From assembly GCF_014647155.1 (NCBI RefSeq), contig NZ_BMOQ01000002.1, forward strand, positions 124,001 through 188,000: a stretch of DNA of 64,000 bases. The letters run 5' to 3'. Numbering within the stretch: position 1 is the stretch's first letter; every line of letters starts with the position of its first letter. Origin of the DNA: Halarchaeum nitratireducens (GTDB lineage: Archaea > Halobacteriota > Halobacteria > Halobacteriales > Halobacteriaceae). The notes under the pieces are model-generated. The model worked only from the letters and a program-made list of their open reading frames with translations. It had not been told where the DNA came from and searched no databases. Both the position numbers and the translations under genes were made by a program. Positions 54,201 through 62,391 of the stretch are shown here, in pieces.

Positions 54201-55747
54201 ATGAGCCGCATCCCGTAGCGCTCGTGCTCCGCGTCCCACAGGTGATCGAGGCCGTCGAGGACCGTCGCCGCGCCCTCGCGGGCGCGCGTCGCCACGTCCT
54301 CCGGGACGGGCGCGGCCGCGATCGTCGCGTACGCCTCCGCGAACGTCGCCGCGGTGTGCGCGAACTGGCCGACGGCGTTCTCCCACGCGTTCTGACAGCG
54401 CTCCGGGAGCCCGTTCTCGGCGAGGCCGTCGTCGAGCGCGTCGAGCGCGTCCCCGATCGACTCCCGGATCGCCGCCGCCACCGGCGCGTCGAGCGCGTCG
54501 CCGCGCTCGGTGAGCACCGTCGCTAAGAACGCCGCGACGGTCGCCGTCTGGTCGGCCTGATACTCGTGCGAGCGTCGCTTGCGCTCGACCTTCGCGTTCG
54601 CCCATCCGGGGGCGAGCGAGCCGTCGGTCGCCCACACGCGGTGGGGCCACGTGCCGTCCGCGAGCTGCGTCTCGCAGTAGAAGAGCGCGGATTGGACGGG
54701 ATCCGCGCCCGTCCCGATGTCGAGGCGATCGCCCGCGTCCAGCAGACGACGCGACACCTCCGCGTCGTCGCGGAACCAGACGTAGCCGTACCCCCCGCTG
54801 TTGGCGTAGAAGGGGTCGAACTCGGGGCCGGCGATGCGGCCCCCGGTCGGCCCTTCGAGGAGGTCGACGACGCGCAGGTCGGCGCGCACCGATCCCGCGC
54901 GCGGCACGTCCTCCGGGACGCTGATCGGCGTCCGCGCGATCGCGGCCTCGCGGAGGCTCGCCGCGCTCTCGTGGTTCCTCGCGCACGCCCGGAGGTCAGT
55001 GAGCGCCGTCTCCCGGTCGATGTCGTCGTGATCGGAGAGCTGCGTGACGAGCGTCGTCCGAACGCCGCGGCCCTCGCGTTCGAGGGGCGCGGTGACGACG
55101 AAGTTCCCGCTCAGACGCGTCTCGTCGTAGGGTTCGACGCCGCCGCGGGGGAACGACACCGGGGCGTCGTCGACGATCTCCGCGAAGCGCTCCGGGCGCT
55201 GCCCGCGCACGTCGCGCAGTCCCGTCGAGGCCGTCACGTAGTCGTGCTCGCGTCGGTGGAACACCTCGAGCGCCTGCGACCCGTCCGGGCCGCCGTTCTC
55301 GTGGACGAGCGCGCCGACGCGGCCCTCGCGGCCCTCCGGGGCCGCCGTCAGGAACGCGACGAGCCGGCTCTCCGCCGGCACGACGCCGCGGAGCTCGACG
55401 TGCGTCACGTGCGCGCGCCCGAGCGTGAGGTCGAACTGGTGGACGGTGAAGCCGTCGGCGTCGAACTCGGTCTCGACGAGCCGCGTCCCGCGGTAGTAGT
55501 GCTGGCGGAGGACGTCGAGCTCGTCGAACCAGTACGTCCGATCGGCCGTTTCGATGCCGAACCGCGATCGGTCGATCCCGTGCAACCCGGAGAGCGCGTC
55601 CGAGTAGTCGCGGAGCGCGCCCGACGGCGAGACGTGGACGAGGCGGTCCCCGTGTCCCGAGAACGCCCCCGTCGTCGTCCGCGTTTCCTCCGGGAACCGC
55701 TCGTCGTGTTGGCGCTTGTACTCGTTCAGCGCCGTTGTCAACCGCAT
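51212..55747 (-). CDS. Large glycosidase with two GH15 modules (glucoamylase/glucodextranase-like)
   Basis: A 1511-residue protein, about twice the usual length. Residues about 1-690 form one GH15 enzyme: an N-terminal beta domain, then YGYVWFRDDAEVSRRLLDAGD, NAWENAVGQFAHTAATFAEAY with an acid Glu, and a final DSATPLGWSHALRLHAMALL. Residues about 690-1500 form a second: a glucodextranase-type N domain (FPRIDVMNLRTMDFLV), then GYGYNFVWSRDLYQ, RWEEESGYSPSSIATEIAGL with the acid Glu, and YDWAFGEGTGSATPLAWAMAQ with the base Glu; the equivalent Glu in module 1 reads Asp/Ala. There is no signal peptide, so it acts in the cytoplasm. ATG 55747 fits a TATA-like box at 55769-55780. Confidence 0.88.
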   Translation of the reverse strand: MRLTTALNEYKRQHDERFPEETRTTTGAFSGHGDRLVHVSPSGALRDYSDALSGLHGIDRSRFGIETADRTYWFDELDVLRQHYYRGTRLVETEFDADGFTVHQFDLTLGRAHVTHVELRGVVPAESRLVAFLTAAPEGREGRVGALVHENGGPDGSQALEVFHRREHDYVTASTGLRDVRGQRPERFAEIVDDAPVSFPRGGVEPYDETRLSGNFVVTAPLEREGRGVRTTLVTQLSDHDDIDRETALTDLRACARNHESAASLREAAIARTPISVPEDVPRAGSVRADLRVVDLLEGPTGGRIAGPEFDPFYANSGGYGYVWFRDDAEVSRRLLDAGDRLDIGTGADPVQSALFYCETQLADGTWPHRVWATDGSLAPGWANAKVERKRRSHEYQADQTATVAAFLATVLTERGDALDAPVAAAIRESIGDALDALDDGLAENGLPERCQNAWENAVGQFAHTAATFAEAYATIAAAPVPEDVATRAREGAATVLDGLDHLWDAEHERYGMRLIDGDLDDRLDAASLALVEAVVACEDASGIAVSERQVGRLARHVDAALSGLFRDPPGSDVAGLIRYEGDDWRAANQSSPKVWSVATGLGAVAAARLGVLLTERGQGGAGFLERAGGLYELLGADGPFATDAGYLAEQVYDDGTADSATPLGWSHALRLHAMALLDDAGALPAPATEAVTPPERPRWTTGEKHGLCTPADHDAAEPSRVWFTLTEGALTEARFPRIDVMNLRTMDFLVRCRDDGYTVRTHTRRGEETDAVLRRVEPVADDALLYRHVFVADDVGDGHEWTLTVEYAVDTDHDAVVADVTFEAADGATYDVFSVADLSLGDVADDVSGLRVGEAGSYNLVASERATYAADAPDPLLVDENGEAYSVALALATTGRFDWATVDAAGSDRLADLFDGAIPDGRSSVTDGNVVLVGKVGSGSSIEETVALGFAEQANTAAALGEANGALERGFETVRESYVGTWRSALAGTDTPASVRGDYELEAQYDAALMCLLAVEDKTYAGASIASPSVPWGQAVVADEPKGYGYNFVWSRDLYQVFTVFDTVGFHDIAVDQLAYIYEYQQDEAGFIPQNTYVNGTTRWGGEQMDNISFPQVMAYQLREAGFDFDDVPYGYENVRRSADYVARNGPSTAQERWEEESGYSPSSIATEIAGLACAAMLADDAGHAADALCWLALADDWAANVESWTATETGTARHPETPYYVRVTRDGDPDAGHYRTLANGGPTLDERDIIDAGFLELVRLGVLPADDPTIENSIAAVDRSIRVEADSAPGFYRYNGDGYGERATGDQGGPWSAENAGKGRLWPLLTGERGEYELLADAPSAGTDVDPAGCLRAMQEFANPGRMIAEQVWDREYGTGYDWAFGEGTGSATPLAWAMAQYVRLAHGIDAGEPVETPAVVERRYRDRGLHEAAGPTLDVTTHVQGGELRVSGRTTGERVAIRTPVDAAVVTPSDGAFEATVEATHDGGHVTVAAADDTELETAATTVHRRTL

Positions 55748-55768
55748 GCGACTACCACCCACGCCGAC

Positions 55769-55780
55769 TACATAAGTAGT
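55769..55780 (-). promoter_or_regulatory. TATA-like box of the GH15 gene
   Basis: The minus strand reads ACTACTTATGTA, about 28 bases upstream of the ATG at 55747. It supports this start rather than 55762 and a leaderless transcript. Confidence 0.45.
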
Positions 55781-55856
55781 TCTCCCGGCCGGCGGACCGT
55801 AATTGGTTAACCGGGGCGTCGCTCGCCCGCGTGAGCGGCGTCGTCCTCGCGGGACG

Positions 55857-57911
55857 TCACGCCCCGCCGTCGAACGCGTCCGGGGACGTCGGGAGGACCG
55901 CGACCGAATCGACGCGAACGCCGCCGCTCGCCGCCACCGTCTCGCCCGTCGCGGCGTCGCGCGCTCCCGTCGGCACGCCGAGATCGACGGTCACCGGCTC
56001 GGCCGCGAAGTTGCAGACGACGACGGCGGCCGCCGCGTCCCGCTCGTCCCCCGTCACGCCCGCTTCGTCGGCCGCGCTCTCACCCCCACCCGCGCCCGCG
56101 TCGCGTTCGGGGTCGGAGCCGCGACCGCCGTTCGCTCGACCGAAAGCGACGACGCGCTCCGGGTCGCCCTCGCGCACCGTGTAGTCGATCCGTTCGAGCG
56201 CCGCGTCGGCGGCGAGCGCCGGCATCGTCCGGCGGAGGGAGAGGAGCCGTCGATAGTGGTCGGTGAGCGCGTCGTCCGTCGCGTCCCAGACGAGCGCGTC
56301 GCGGCGGCCGAGCTGTCCCGTCTCCTGTCCGGCGTAGACGAGCGGCGCGCCCGGGAGCGTGCAGAGCGCGCCAGCCGCCGCGAGCGCCGCCGGCCGCCCG
56401 CATTCGACGCGATAGCGCGTCTCGTCGTGGTTCTCCGCGTAGAGCAAGAATCGCGCGTGATCCGGGAACCCGATCGCCGAACGCTCCTCGATCGCGTCGA
56501 GGAGCGCCGAGGCGGGCGCCCAGCCGGTGCCGACGCTCCGGAGCGCCGCGTACGTCGTCGAGTCGAAGTGGACGTCGAAGAGCCCCGCTTGGAAGTCCGG
56601 GATGTACGGGATCGTCTCGTCGAGCAGGAGGAACTCGGCGTCGCGGGCCTTCACCCGGTCGTGGACCTCGCGCCAGAAGCCGTCCGGGACCGCCCACGCC
56701 ATGTCGCAGCGGAAGCCATCAACGAGCGGCGCCCACGTGTCCACGGCGTCAAGGAGGTGGCGCCGAACGTCCAGCGTCTCGAAGTCGAAGTTGGCGATGT
56801 GCTCCCAGTCGAAGTACGTCCCGGGTTCGCCGGAGGGCTGCCACTCGTACCAGTCGCGGTAGTCGCTCTCGGGGTTTCGATACGCGTCCCGAAAGTAGGG
56901 GTGATCGCGCGCCGAGTGGTTCAACACCAGGTCGAAGAGTACCCGCATCCCGTGGTCGTGCGCGCGCTCGACGAGATGGCGATAGTCCTCGCGGTCGCCG
57001 AGGTCCGCGGCGAGCGAGAAGAAGTCCGTGATGTTGTACCCGTGCGGGGCGTGGTCGGCCGCGAGCACCGGCGTCAGCCAGAGCACGTCGACGCCGAGGT
57101 CGGCGAGGTGATCAAGGCGGTCGGCGATCGCGCGGAACGTCCCGCCGTGCTCGGCCTCCGGCGCGAACGTCCGCAGGTACACCTCGTAGTAGACCGCGTC
57201 CGTCGCCCACGCGGGGGGGTCGTACGGCCGGCGGACGGCGACGCCGCCCGGCGCCGCGTCGTCCCGCACGATATCGACCGCGTCCGGGACGCTGTATCCG
57301 GTCTCCGAGACCGCGACCGCGTGGACGCGCGCGCGCTCCGGGAGCCGCGCGAGCGGGATTCGGAGCCGCCGGCCGTCCGCGCTCGCGTCGGCCGCCCGGA
57401 GGTCGTCGCGGTCGTCGAACGCGAACGTGACGTCGAGCGACGCCGCCGAGCCGCCGCCCGCCGGGTTCGTCCGCGCGTCCGCCTCGATCACGACGCTGTC
57501 GCCCGCGACCCGCCCGTCGAGGTGGACCCGGGGTCGGCCGCCGCCGCGATCGCCACCGCCCGTCGCGTCGTGCCCGTAGCCGCTCGTCCCGGCGTCGCCC
57601 TCGGCGGCCACGTCGAGGGCCCCGCCGCTGCCGCGGGCGTCGCGCTCGCCGCCCGCATCCGTCTCACCGCCGACGTCGAAGCACCGGATCGTCTGTCTGT
57701 GGACGCCGTCAGGCGCGTCGAGCGTCAGCACGTATCGCCCCGGGACGTCCGGGTGGAACCACTGGACCGGTCGGTCGTCGACGGCGGCGTCCGATCCCGC
57801 CGGCGCGCGCTCGATCCGCCACGCGTACGTCGCCGCGGGGTCCGGGTCGCGCGGCGCCAGCTCCACGCGGTCACCGACCGATACGAACCGCGGGGGCCCT
57901 GGGTGATGCAT
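55857..57911 (-). CDS. GH13 alpha-amylase family enzyme
   Basis: A 684-residue enzyme. The N-terminal 220 residues are beta-rich (PKD/CBM-like) with a Gly/Asp-rich linker near 80-130. The catalytic barrel follows with all four GH13 regions: DLVLNH, GFRCDMAW (nucleophile Asp), LLLDETI (acid Glu) and AENHDE (transition-state Asp). A C-terminal beta domain is interrupted by a second acidic Gly-rich insert near 610-635. There is no signal peptide, so it probably degrades maltodextrin inside the cell (alpha-amylase or cyclomaltodextrinase type). It is read in the same direction as the GH15 gene, 110 bases upstream of its start. Confidence 0.92.
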   Translation of the reverse strand: MHHPGPPRFVSVGDRVELAPRDPDPAATYAWRIERAPAGSDAAVDDRPVQWFHPDVPGRYVLTLDAPDGVHRQTIRCFDVGGETDAGGERDARGSGGALDVAAEGDAGTSGYGHDATGGGDRGGGRPRVHLDGRVAGDSVVIEADARTNPAGGGSAASLDVTFAFDDRDDLRAADASADGRRLRIPLARLPERARVHAVAVSETGYSVPDAVDIVRDDAAPGGVAVRRPYDPPAWATDAVYYEVYLRTFAPEAEHGGTFRAIADRLDHLADLGVDVLWLTPVLAADHAPHGYNITDFFSLAADLGDREDYRHLVERAHDHGMRVLFDLVLNHSARDHPYFRDAYRNPESDYRDWYEWQPSGEPGTYFDWEHIANFDFETLDVRRHLLDAVDTWAPLVDGFRCDMAWAVPDGFWREVHDRVKARDAEFLLLDETIPYIPDFQAGLFDVHFDSTTYAALRSVGTGWAPASALLDAIEERSAIGFPDHARFLLYAENHDETRYRVECGRPAALAAAGALCTLPGAPLVYAGQETGQLGRRDALVWDATDDALTDHYRRLLSLRRTMPALAADAALERIDYTVREGDPERVVAFGRANGGRGSDPERDAGAGGGESAADEAGVTGDERDAAAAVVVCNFAAEPVTVDLGVPTGARDAATGETVAASGGVRVDSVAVLPTSPDAFDGGA

Positions 57912-58011
57912 CGCTGGGTCGTGGGTACGACGCCGACCCTTTTGAATGGCGGTGTCCGATCGCGCCCGCCGTCACCGCAACGCCTTAGTCGTCGGTCGCC
58001 CGTGAGACCGT

Positions 58012-58413
58012 ATGGCAGAGGACACCCCGACGGGGACGACGATCGACGTCACGGTCGACGACGATCGGACGGTCGTCACCGTCACGGGGACGCGCGACGC
58101 CGCCGTCATCGTCTCCTCCGAATCCGGCGAACGGATCTACCTCCCGCCGGAGGACTTCGCGGACGCGCCCGCGACGAACGGACCGCCGTCGACCGTCAGC
58201 CCGTACGACGGCGGACGCGACCCCGCCGAAGACGAGACGACCGCGTACGGCGGGGAGGACGCGTACGGCAGCGGGGGGACCGACGCGGGAAGCGACCCGC
58301 ACGGCCCCGAGACGGACACCCGCGTGCTCGGCGTCACGTCGACGCCGACGGGGTTCCGGATCGTTCACCCCGAGCCCGTCCACGACGTGCGCGTCGTCGG
58401 GGCGCGCGACTAG
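58012..58413 (+). CDS. Hypothetical haloarchaeal acidic protein
   Basis: A 133-residue acidic protein. Beta-strand-like ends (TIDVTVDDDRTVVTVTGTRDAAVIV and FRIVHPEPVHDVRVVG) flank a disordered middle rich in Gly, Asp, Pro and Tyr (residues 50-100, with repeated AYG). No family recognised. It lies within the glycogen/maltodextrin cluster. Its stop codon overlaps the convergent glycosyltransferase stop by 4 bases (CTAG). Confidence 0.6.
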   Translation: MAEDTPTGTTIDVTVDDDRTVVTVTGTRDAAVIVSSESGERIYLPPEDFADAPATNGPPSTVSPYDGGRDPAEDETTAYGGEDAYGSGGTDAGSDPHGPETDTRVLGVTSTPTGFRIVHPEPVHDVRVVGARD

Positions 58414-59456
58414 CAGAGCTCGTGGTAGAGGGTCGCGTACTCGTCCGCGACCGTCGCCCACGAGCGGCTCTCGTACGTCGGTTCGCCCGACATCGCCAGC
58501 GCCCGGTCCACGCCGTCCGCGATGGAGTCGGACTCCGGTTCGACGAGGACGAGACAGTCTTCCGGGAGGAGTTCGGCCGCCCCGCACTCCGTCGTCACGA
58601 TCCGCGTCCCCGCGGAGAGCGCCTCGACCACCGTCATCCCGAAGGGCTCCGCGAGCGACGCCGAGACGAACAGGTCCGCGCTCGCGTAGTAGTCCGCGAG
58701 CTCCTCGTCCGGGACGTAGCCGACGAACTCGACTCGGTCCTCGATGCCGAGCAGTTCGGCGAACCGGCGGAGCTGTGCGGTGAGGTGGCCGCTCCCGCCG
58801 ACGACCAGCGTCAGCCCCGGCCGACGGAGTTTCGCGGTCGCGTAGAGGAGGTAGGCGATCCCCTTCTGGTGGGTGTGCCGGCCGACGAAGAAGAGCATCT
58901 CGCCGTCGATCCCGAGTTCGGCCTTCAGGTCCCGTCCCGTCGGGCGGACGCGCTTGAAGCCGTTGTGGACGACGGCGGGATCGCCGCCGTAGCGCGCCAC
59001 GAGCCGCCGCGCGGTCAGCTCGCTCACCGCGACGAGCCGGTCGGCGGCGTCGACGATCCGCTGCTCCGTTCTGACCTCGCGGGTCGGCGGGTTCAGGTTC
59101 CGGTCGGCGGAGAGCGAGTGGAACGTCGTCATCCACGGTACGTCGTGGGCCGTGCTCGCTCGCGCGCCGGGACTGTAGCCGAACCAGTCGTGGGTGTGGA
59201 CGACGTCCGCGTCGGCCGCGACGTCGACGAACTCCTCGGAGAGGCGGCCGATCCGGGTGATGATGTCGCCGTCGCCCGTCGGGACGCCGTGGACGTGCGG
59301 GTCGTCGTCGGGGGCGTACTCCGCCGGGAGGACGAGTTCGATGTCGACGTCGTCGCGCGTTTCGAACTCCGCGTACAACTCCCCGACGACGGTGTCGAGT
59401 CCACCGGTGACGCGCGGCGGGAACCCCCATCCGAGCATCGCAACCGTCAGCGACAC
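58410..59456 (-). CDS. GT4 family glycosyltransferase (glycogen-synthase-like)
   Basis: A 348-residue GT-B enzyme. The N-terminal domain has GWGFPPRVTGGLDTVV and ADVVHTHDWF. The C-terminal domain has FFVGRHTHQKGIAYLLYA, FVGYVPDEELADYYASAD, and the donor-binding ASLAEPFGMTVVEALSAG with the EPFGxxxxE motif. It resembles GT4/GT5 synthases that build alpha-glucans from a nucleotide sugar. I used GTG 59456 (SLTVAMLGW); an ATG at 59531 would extend into the divergent malQ start. Next to GH15, GH13 and GH77 genes it likely makes the intracellular glucan they process (inference). Confidence 0.85.
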   Translation of the reverse strand: MSLTVAMLGWGFPPRVTGGLDTVVGELYAEFETRDDVDIELVLPAEYAPDDDPHVHGVPTGDGDIITRIGRLSEEFVDVAADADVVHTHDWFGYSPGARASTAHDVPWMTTFHSLSADRNLNPPTREVRTEQRIVDAADRLVAVSELTARRLVARYGGDPAVVHNGFKRVRPTGRDLKAELGIDGEMLFFVGRHTHQKGIAYLLYATAKLRRPGLTLVVGGSGHLTAQLRRFAELLGIEDRVEFVGYVPDEELADYYASADLFVSASLAEPFGMTVVEALSAGTRIVTTECGAAELLPEDCLVLVEPESDSIADGVDRALAMSGEPTYESRSWATVADEYATLYHELC

Positions 59457-59529
59457 GGGGTCTTCCCTCGCAGCTCTCGTTTCGTCACGGTCGGTAACGT
59501 TGATGCAGGGGGGCCGCAAAAACGTTCGC

Positions 59530-61008
59530 ATGGATTTCGAGCGGGCGAGCGGCGTGTTCTGTCACCTCACCTCCCTACCGGGACGACACGGGATCGGCGA
59601 TCTCGGCGACGGTACACGCGATTTCCTCGCCTTCCTGGAGCGCGCCGACCAGTCAGTCTGGCAGTTCTGTCCCGTCGGACCGACGTCGGGCGCGCACGGC
59701 CACTCGCCGTACAGTTCGCCGTCGACCTTCGCGGGCAACCCCCTGCTCGTCGACCTCGACGCGCTCCGCGAGCGGGGGTGGCTCACCGCCGCGGAGACGG
59801 AACCGCCAGCGGGGAGCGATCGCTCGTCGGTCGCCTACGACGTCGTCGCGCCGTACAAGCGCGACCGCCTGCGGCACGCCTTCGAGCGCTTCGACGCCTC
59901 GGGGTCGCCCGGGTTCGACGCCTTCCGCGAGCGTGAGGGCGACTGGTTGGCCGACTACGCGCTGTTCGCGGCGCTCAAGGACGAACACGACGGCGCGCCG
60001 TGGACGTCGTGGCCGGCAGGCGTCCGCGAGCGCGACCCCGAGGCCCTCGCTCGCGCCCGCGACGACCTCGCCGAGGCGGTGCGCTACCACGCGTTCGTCC
60101 AGTGGCGCTTCGACGAGCAGTGGCGCGCGCTCCGCGCGGCCGCCGACGACCGCGGGGTGACGCTCGTCGGCGACGTGCCAATGTACCCCGCGCTCGACTC
60201 CGCGGACGTATGGGCGAACCCGGAGGCGTTCGCGGTCGCGGACGGCCGCCCGACCGCCGTCGCGGGAGTCCCGCCGAACCCCGGCGACGACGGCCAGCGC
60301 TGGGGGATGCCGGTCTACGACTGGGACGCGCTCGCCGACGACGACTACGGCTGGTGGCGCGCGCGCCTCCGCCGACTGCTCGAACGCGTCGACGTCGCAC
60401 GCCTCGATCACTTCAAGGCCTTCGAGTCGTACTGGGCGATCCCGGGAGACGCCGACGACCCCGCCGCGGGCGACTGGCGCACCGGCCCGGGAGCGGACTT
60501 CTTCGAGACGGTACGGGACGAGATCGGCGGGCTCCCGTTCATCGTCGAGGACCTCGGGTTCCTCGACGCGCCGTTGGAGGCGCTCCGCGAGCGCTTCGAC
60601 TTCCCGGGGATGCGCGTCGCGCAGTACGCCGACTGGTGTGCCGACCACCACCGGCACAAGCCCCACGACTACCCCCGCGACTGCGTCGCCTACACGTCGA
60701 CGCACGACACGGACACGATCGTCGGGTATTACGACGGCCTCGACGACACTCAGCGTGCCTGCCTGGAGTACGCCCTCGGCGTCAGCGGCGACGGCGTCGC
60801 GTGGGACGTCATCGACGGCGTCTGGGAGTCCGACGCCGTTCTCGCGGTGACGACCGTCCCGGACCTCCTCGGTGCGGGGAGCGACGCGCGATTGAACACG
60901 CCGGGGACGACGGCCGGCAACTGGCGCTGGCGGTTCGACCCCGCGGCCCTCGACGACGCCCTCGCGGAGCGACTGCGGGCGGCCACGGCGGCGACCGGGC
61001 GGGCTTAA
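59530..61008 (+). CDS. malQ: 4-alpha-glucanotransferase (GH77, amylomaltase)
   Basis: A 492-residue amylomaltase of normal length. Family blocks are SPYSSPSTFAGNPLLVDL, VGDVPMYPALDSADVWANP, RWGMPVYDWDAL, the nucleophile Asp in ARLDHFKAFESYW, the acid/base Glu in IVEDLGFL, and STHDTDT. It transfers maltodextrin segments between chains, lengthening or shortening intracellular glucans. It is divergent from the GT4 gene; start codons are about 74 bases apart. Its stop overlaps the convergent 61005-61445 gene by 4 bases. Confidence 0.95.
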   Translation: MDFERASGVFCHLTSLPGRHGIGDLGDGTRDFLAFLERADQSVWQFCPVGPTSGAHGHSPYSSPSTFAGNPLLVDLDALRERGWLTAAETEPPAGSDRSSVAYDVVAPYKRDRLRHAFERFDASGSPGFDAFREREGDWLADYALFAALKDEHDGAPWTSWPAGVRERDPEALARARDDLAEAVRYHAFVQWRFDEQWRALRAAADDRGVTLVGDVPMYPALDSADVWANPEAFAVADGRPTAVAGVPPNPGDDGQRWGMPVYDWDALADDDYGWWRARLRRLLERVDVARLDHFKAFESYWAIPGDADDPAAGDWRTGPGADFFETVRDEIGGLPFIVEDLGFLDAPLEALRERFDFPGMRVAQYADWCADHHRHKPHDYPRDCVAYTSTHDTDTIVGYYDGLDDTQRACLEYALGVSGDGVAWDVIDGVWESDAVLAVTTVPDLLGAGSDARLNTPGTTAGNWRWRFDPAALDDALAERLRAATAATGRA

Positions 61009-61445
61009 CTGACGCCCTGCGGGACCGATTCGGCCGTCTCGTAGCCGTCGAAGCAGTCCGCGACGCTCCACGTCCGGGTCCCGTCCGTACAGGGGAACAC
61101 CCACGCCAGCGTGTCGCCCTCGTACACCGCGAGCGTCACCTCTGGGAGCGCGATCGTGCGGACGCTCCGCCCCAACCGCGAGGTGCGGGTCTCGACGGAG
61201 AGCGTCGAGCGGACGTCGCCGGCCGACCACGCGGCGAGCGCCTGCAGGTCCGCGGTGTCGTCGTCGCCTCCCTCGGAGAGGATGACCTCCCCCTGGACCG
61301 TCTCGATCTCGAACTCGTCGACGACGCCGGCGGCCGCGAGCGCGCTGAGACGGTCGATGGCCACGGTCCGCTCGCCGGCGACGGGTCGCCGGACGTACAG
61401 CACCAACCGGATCGGCGTCCCGTCGTCAGCTCGATCACTCGGCAT
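61005..61445 (-). CDS. Conserved hypothetical protein (haloarchaeal)
   Basis: A 146-residue protein with a ferredoxin-like look in the first 75 residues (IRLVLYVRRPVAGERTVAIDRLSALAAAGVVDEFEIETV) and a beta-rich second half with two Cys (FPCTDGTRTWSVADCFDGYE). No established function is known to me. An AT-rich promoter run lies just upstream (61460-61500), suggesting a leaderless transcript from ATG 61445. It is downstream of, and in the same direction as, the DICT and LOV-kinase genes. Confidence 0.65.
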   Translation of the reverse strand: MPSDRADDGTPIRLVLYVRRPVAGERTVAIDRLSALAAAGVVDEFEIETVQGEVILSEGGDDDTADLQALAAWSAGDVRSTLSVETRTSRLGRSVRTIALPEVTLAVYEGDTLAWVFPCTDGTRTWSVADCFDGYETAESVPQGVS

Positions 61446-61514
61446 ACGTCGACCAATCTATGCCATGTGATATCAAATCTATCGGAAAACGCCAAAAATT
61501 GCAACGCTCGTCGT

Positions 61515-62321
61515 CTACAGACGCGTCACGATGTACGACGCGATGTCGTCGACGAGGTCGGGGTCGAACGTCCAGAAGCCGTCCCAGGTCCCGGACTCCT
61601 GTTCGATGGCGAGCAGCGCGACCGGATCCGGCGTCCGCGACGCCTCCGACGCCCCTTCGGACGCCGCCGACGGCTCCGTCCGCGCCTCTGCGTCCGGTCG
61701 GAAGAGCACGAACCACGAGTCCGTGAAGTCCGCCGTGTACCCGCCGTGCATCGTGACGCCGAGCGACTCGGGAGGGACCCAGTTCGGGACGCCGTAGACG
61801 TGGACGTCCGTCTCGGTGTCGCCGAGCGTCTCGTACACCTCCCGCGTCCCCCGCTCGTCCCGGATGCGCGAGAGCGACTGGAAGGAGGCCCGGTGATGTC
61901 CGCCGTTCGCCCGCCACGACACGCGCTCGATGTACCGCGAGATCACGATCAACAGGAGTTTCTCGGTGTCGGATTGGGGGTACGAGCGCAGCGAGAAGCG
62001 GACTTCATCGAGCCCCATCAGCACGTCCGGGAGCTCCAGCGTCTCGATCCCCTGTGCGCCGGTCCGGTAGAGGTCCGAGTTCACGAACAGGAGCGTCTCC
62101 TGGAGGGCCGAGAGGGGGGACGTCGCCACCACCTCGCCGTCCTCGACGAGCAACACGACGTCGTCGTCGACGTCCGGGACCGCGGCCTTCTCGACGTCGA
62201 TCGGCTGCTCCGCGAACGCAGATTCGAGCATCCGATGGAGGACGTCCGGTCCCGTCGCGTTGGCGACGACGAGCGAGCGCTCCCGATCCGGGACGCGATC
62301 GAGGAACCGCGTCAGCGACAT
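61515..62321 (-). CDS. DICT-like sensory domain protein
   Basis: A 268-residue protein that I relate to the DICT sensory domain, which is found with diguanylate cyclases and two-component systems. Visible parts are SLTRFLDRVPDRERSLVVANA at the start, an alpha/beta core with DVLHRMLESAFAEQP, a stretch RFSLRSYPQSDTEKLLLIVISR resembling a helical linker, and a C-terminal half with YGVPNWVPPESLGVTMHGGY and FTDSWFVLFRP. No kinase or HTH domain is present. It starts 70 bases downstream of the LOV histidine kinase gene in the same direction, so it is probably its partner. Confidence 0.7.
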   Translation of the reverse strand: MSLTRFLDRVPDRERSLVVANATGPDVLHRMLESAFAEQPIDVEKAAVPDVDDDVVLLVEDGEVVATSPLSALQETLLFVNSDLYRTGAQGIETLELPDVLMGLDEVRFSLRSYPQSDTEKLLLIVISRYIERVSWRANGGHHRASFQSLSRIRDERGTREVYETLGDTETDVHVYGVPNWVPPESLGVTMHGGYTADFTDSWFVLFRPDAEARTEPSAASEGASEASRTPDPVALLAIEQESGTWDGFWTFDPDLVDDIASYIVTRL

Positions 62322-62391
62322 CGTGCTCCCCACAGCCGGTACGCGCGACGAGTGACCCGACGCCCGCGGGGTCCCGGTGATCGGACGCGGA

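Noticed and set aside
51089-54526. A 1145-codon open frame on the plus strand opposite the GH15 gene
   Set aside because: Its translation is Arg/Val/Asp-rich without any domain, the mirror effect of GC-rich third positions in the real gene on the other strand.
55803-59936. A 1377-codon plus-strand open frame across the GH13 and GT4 genes
   Set aside because: No family features. It runs antisense to GH13 and GT4 and in a wrong frame over malQ, whose own frame has clear catalytic motifs.
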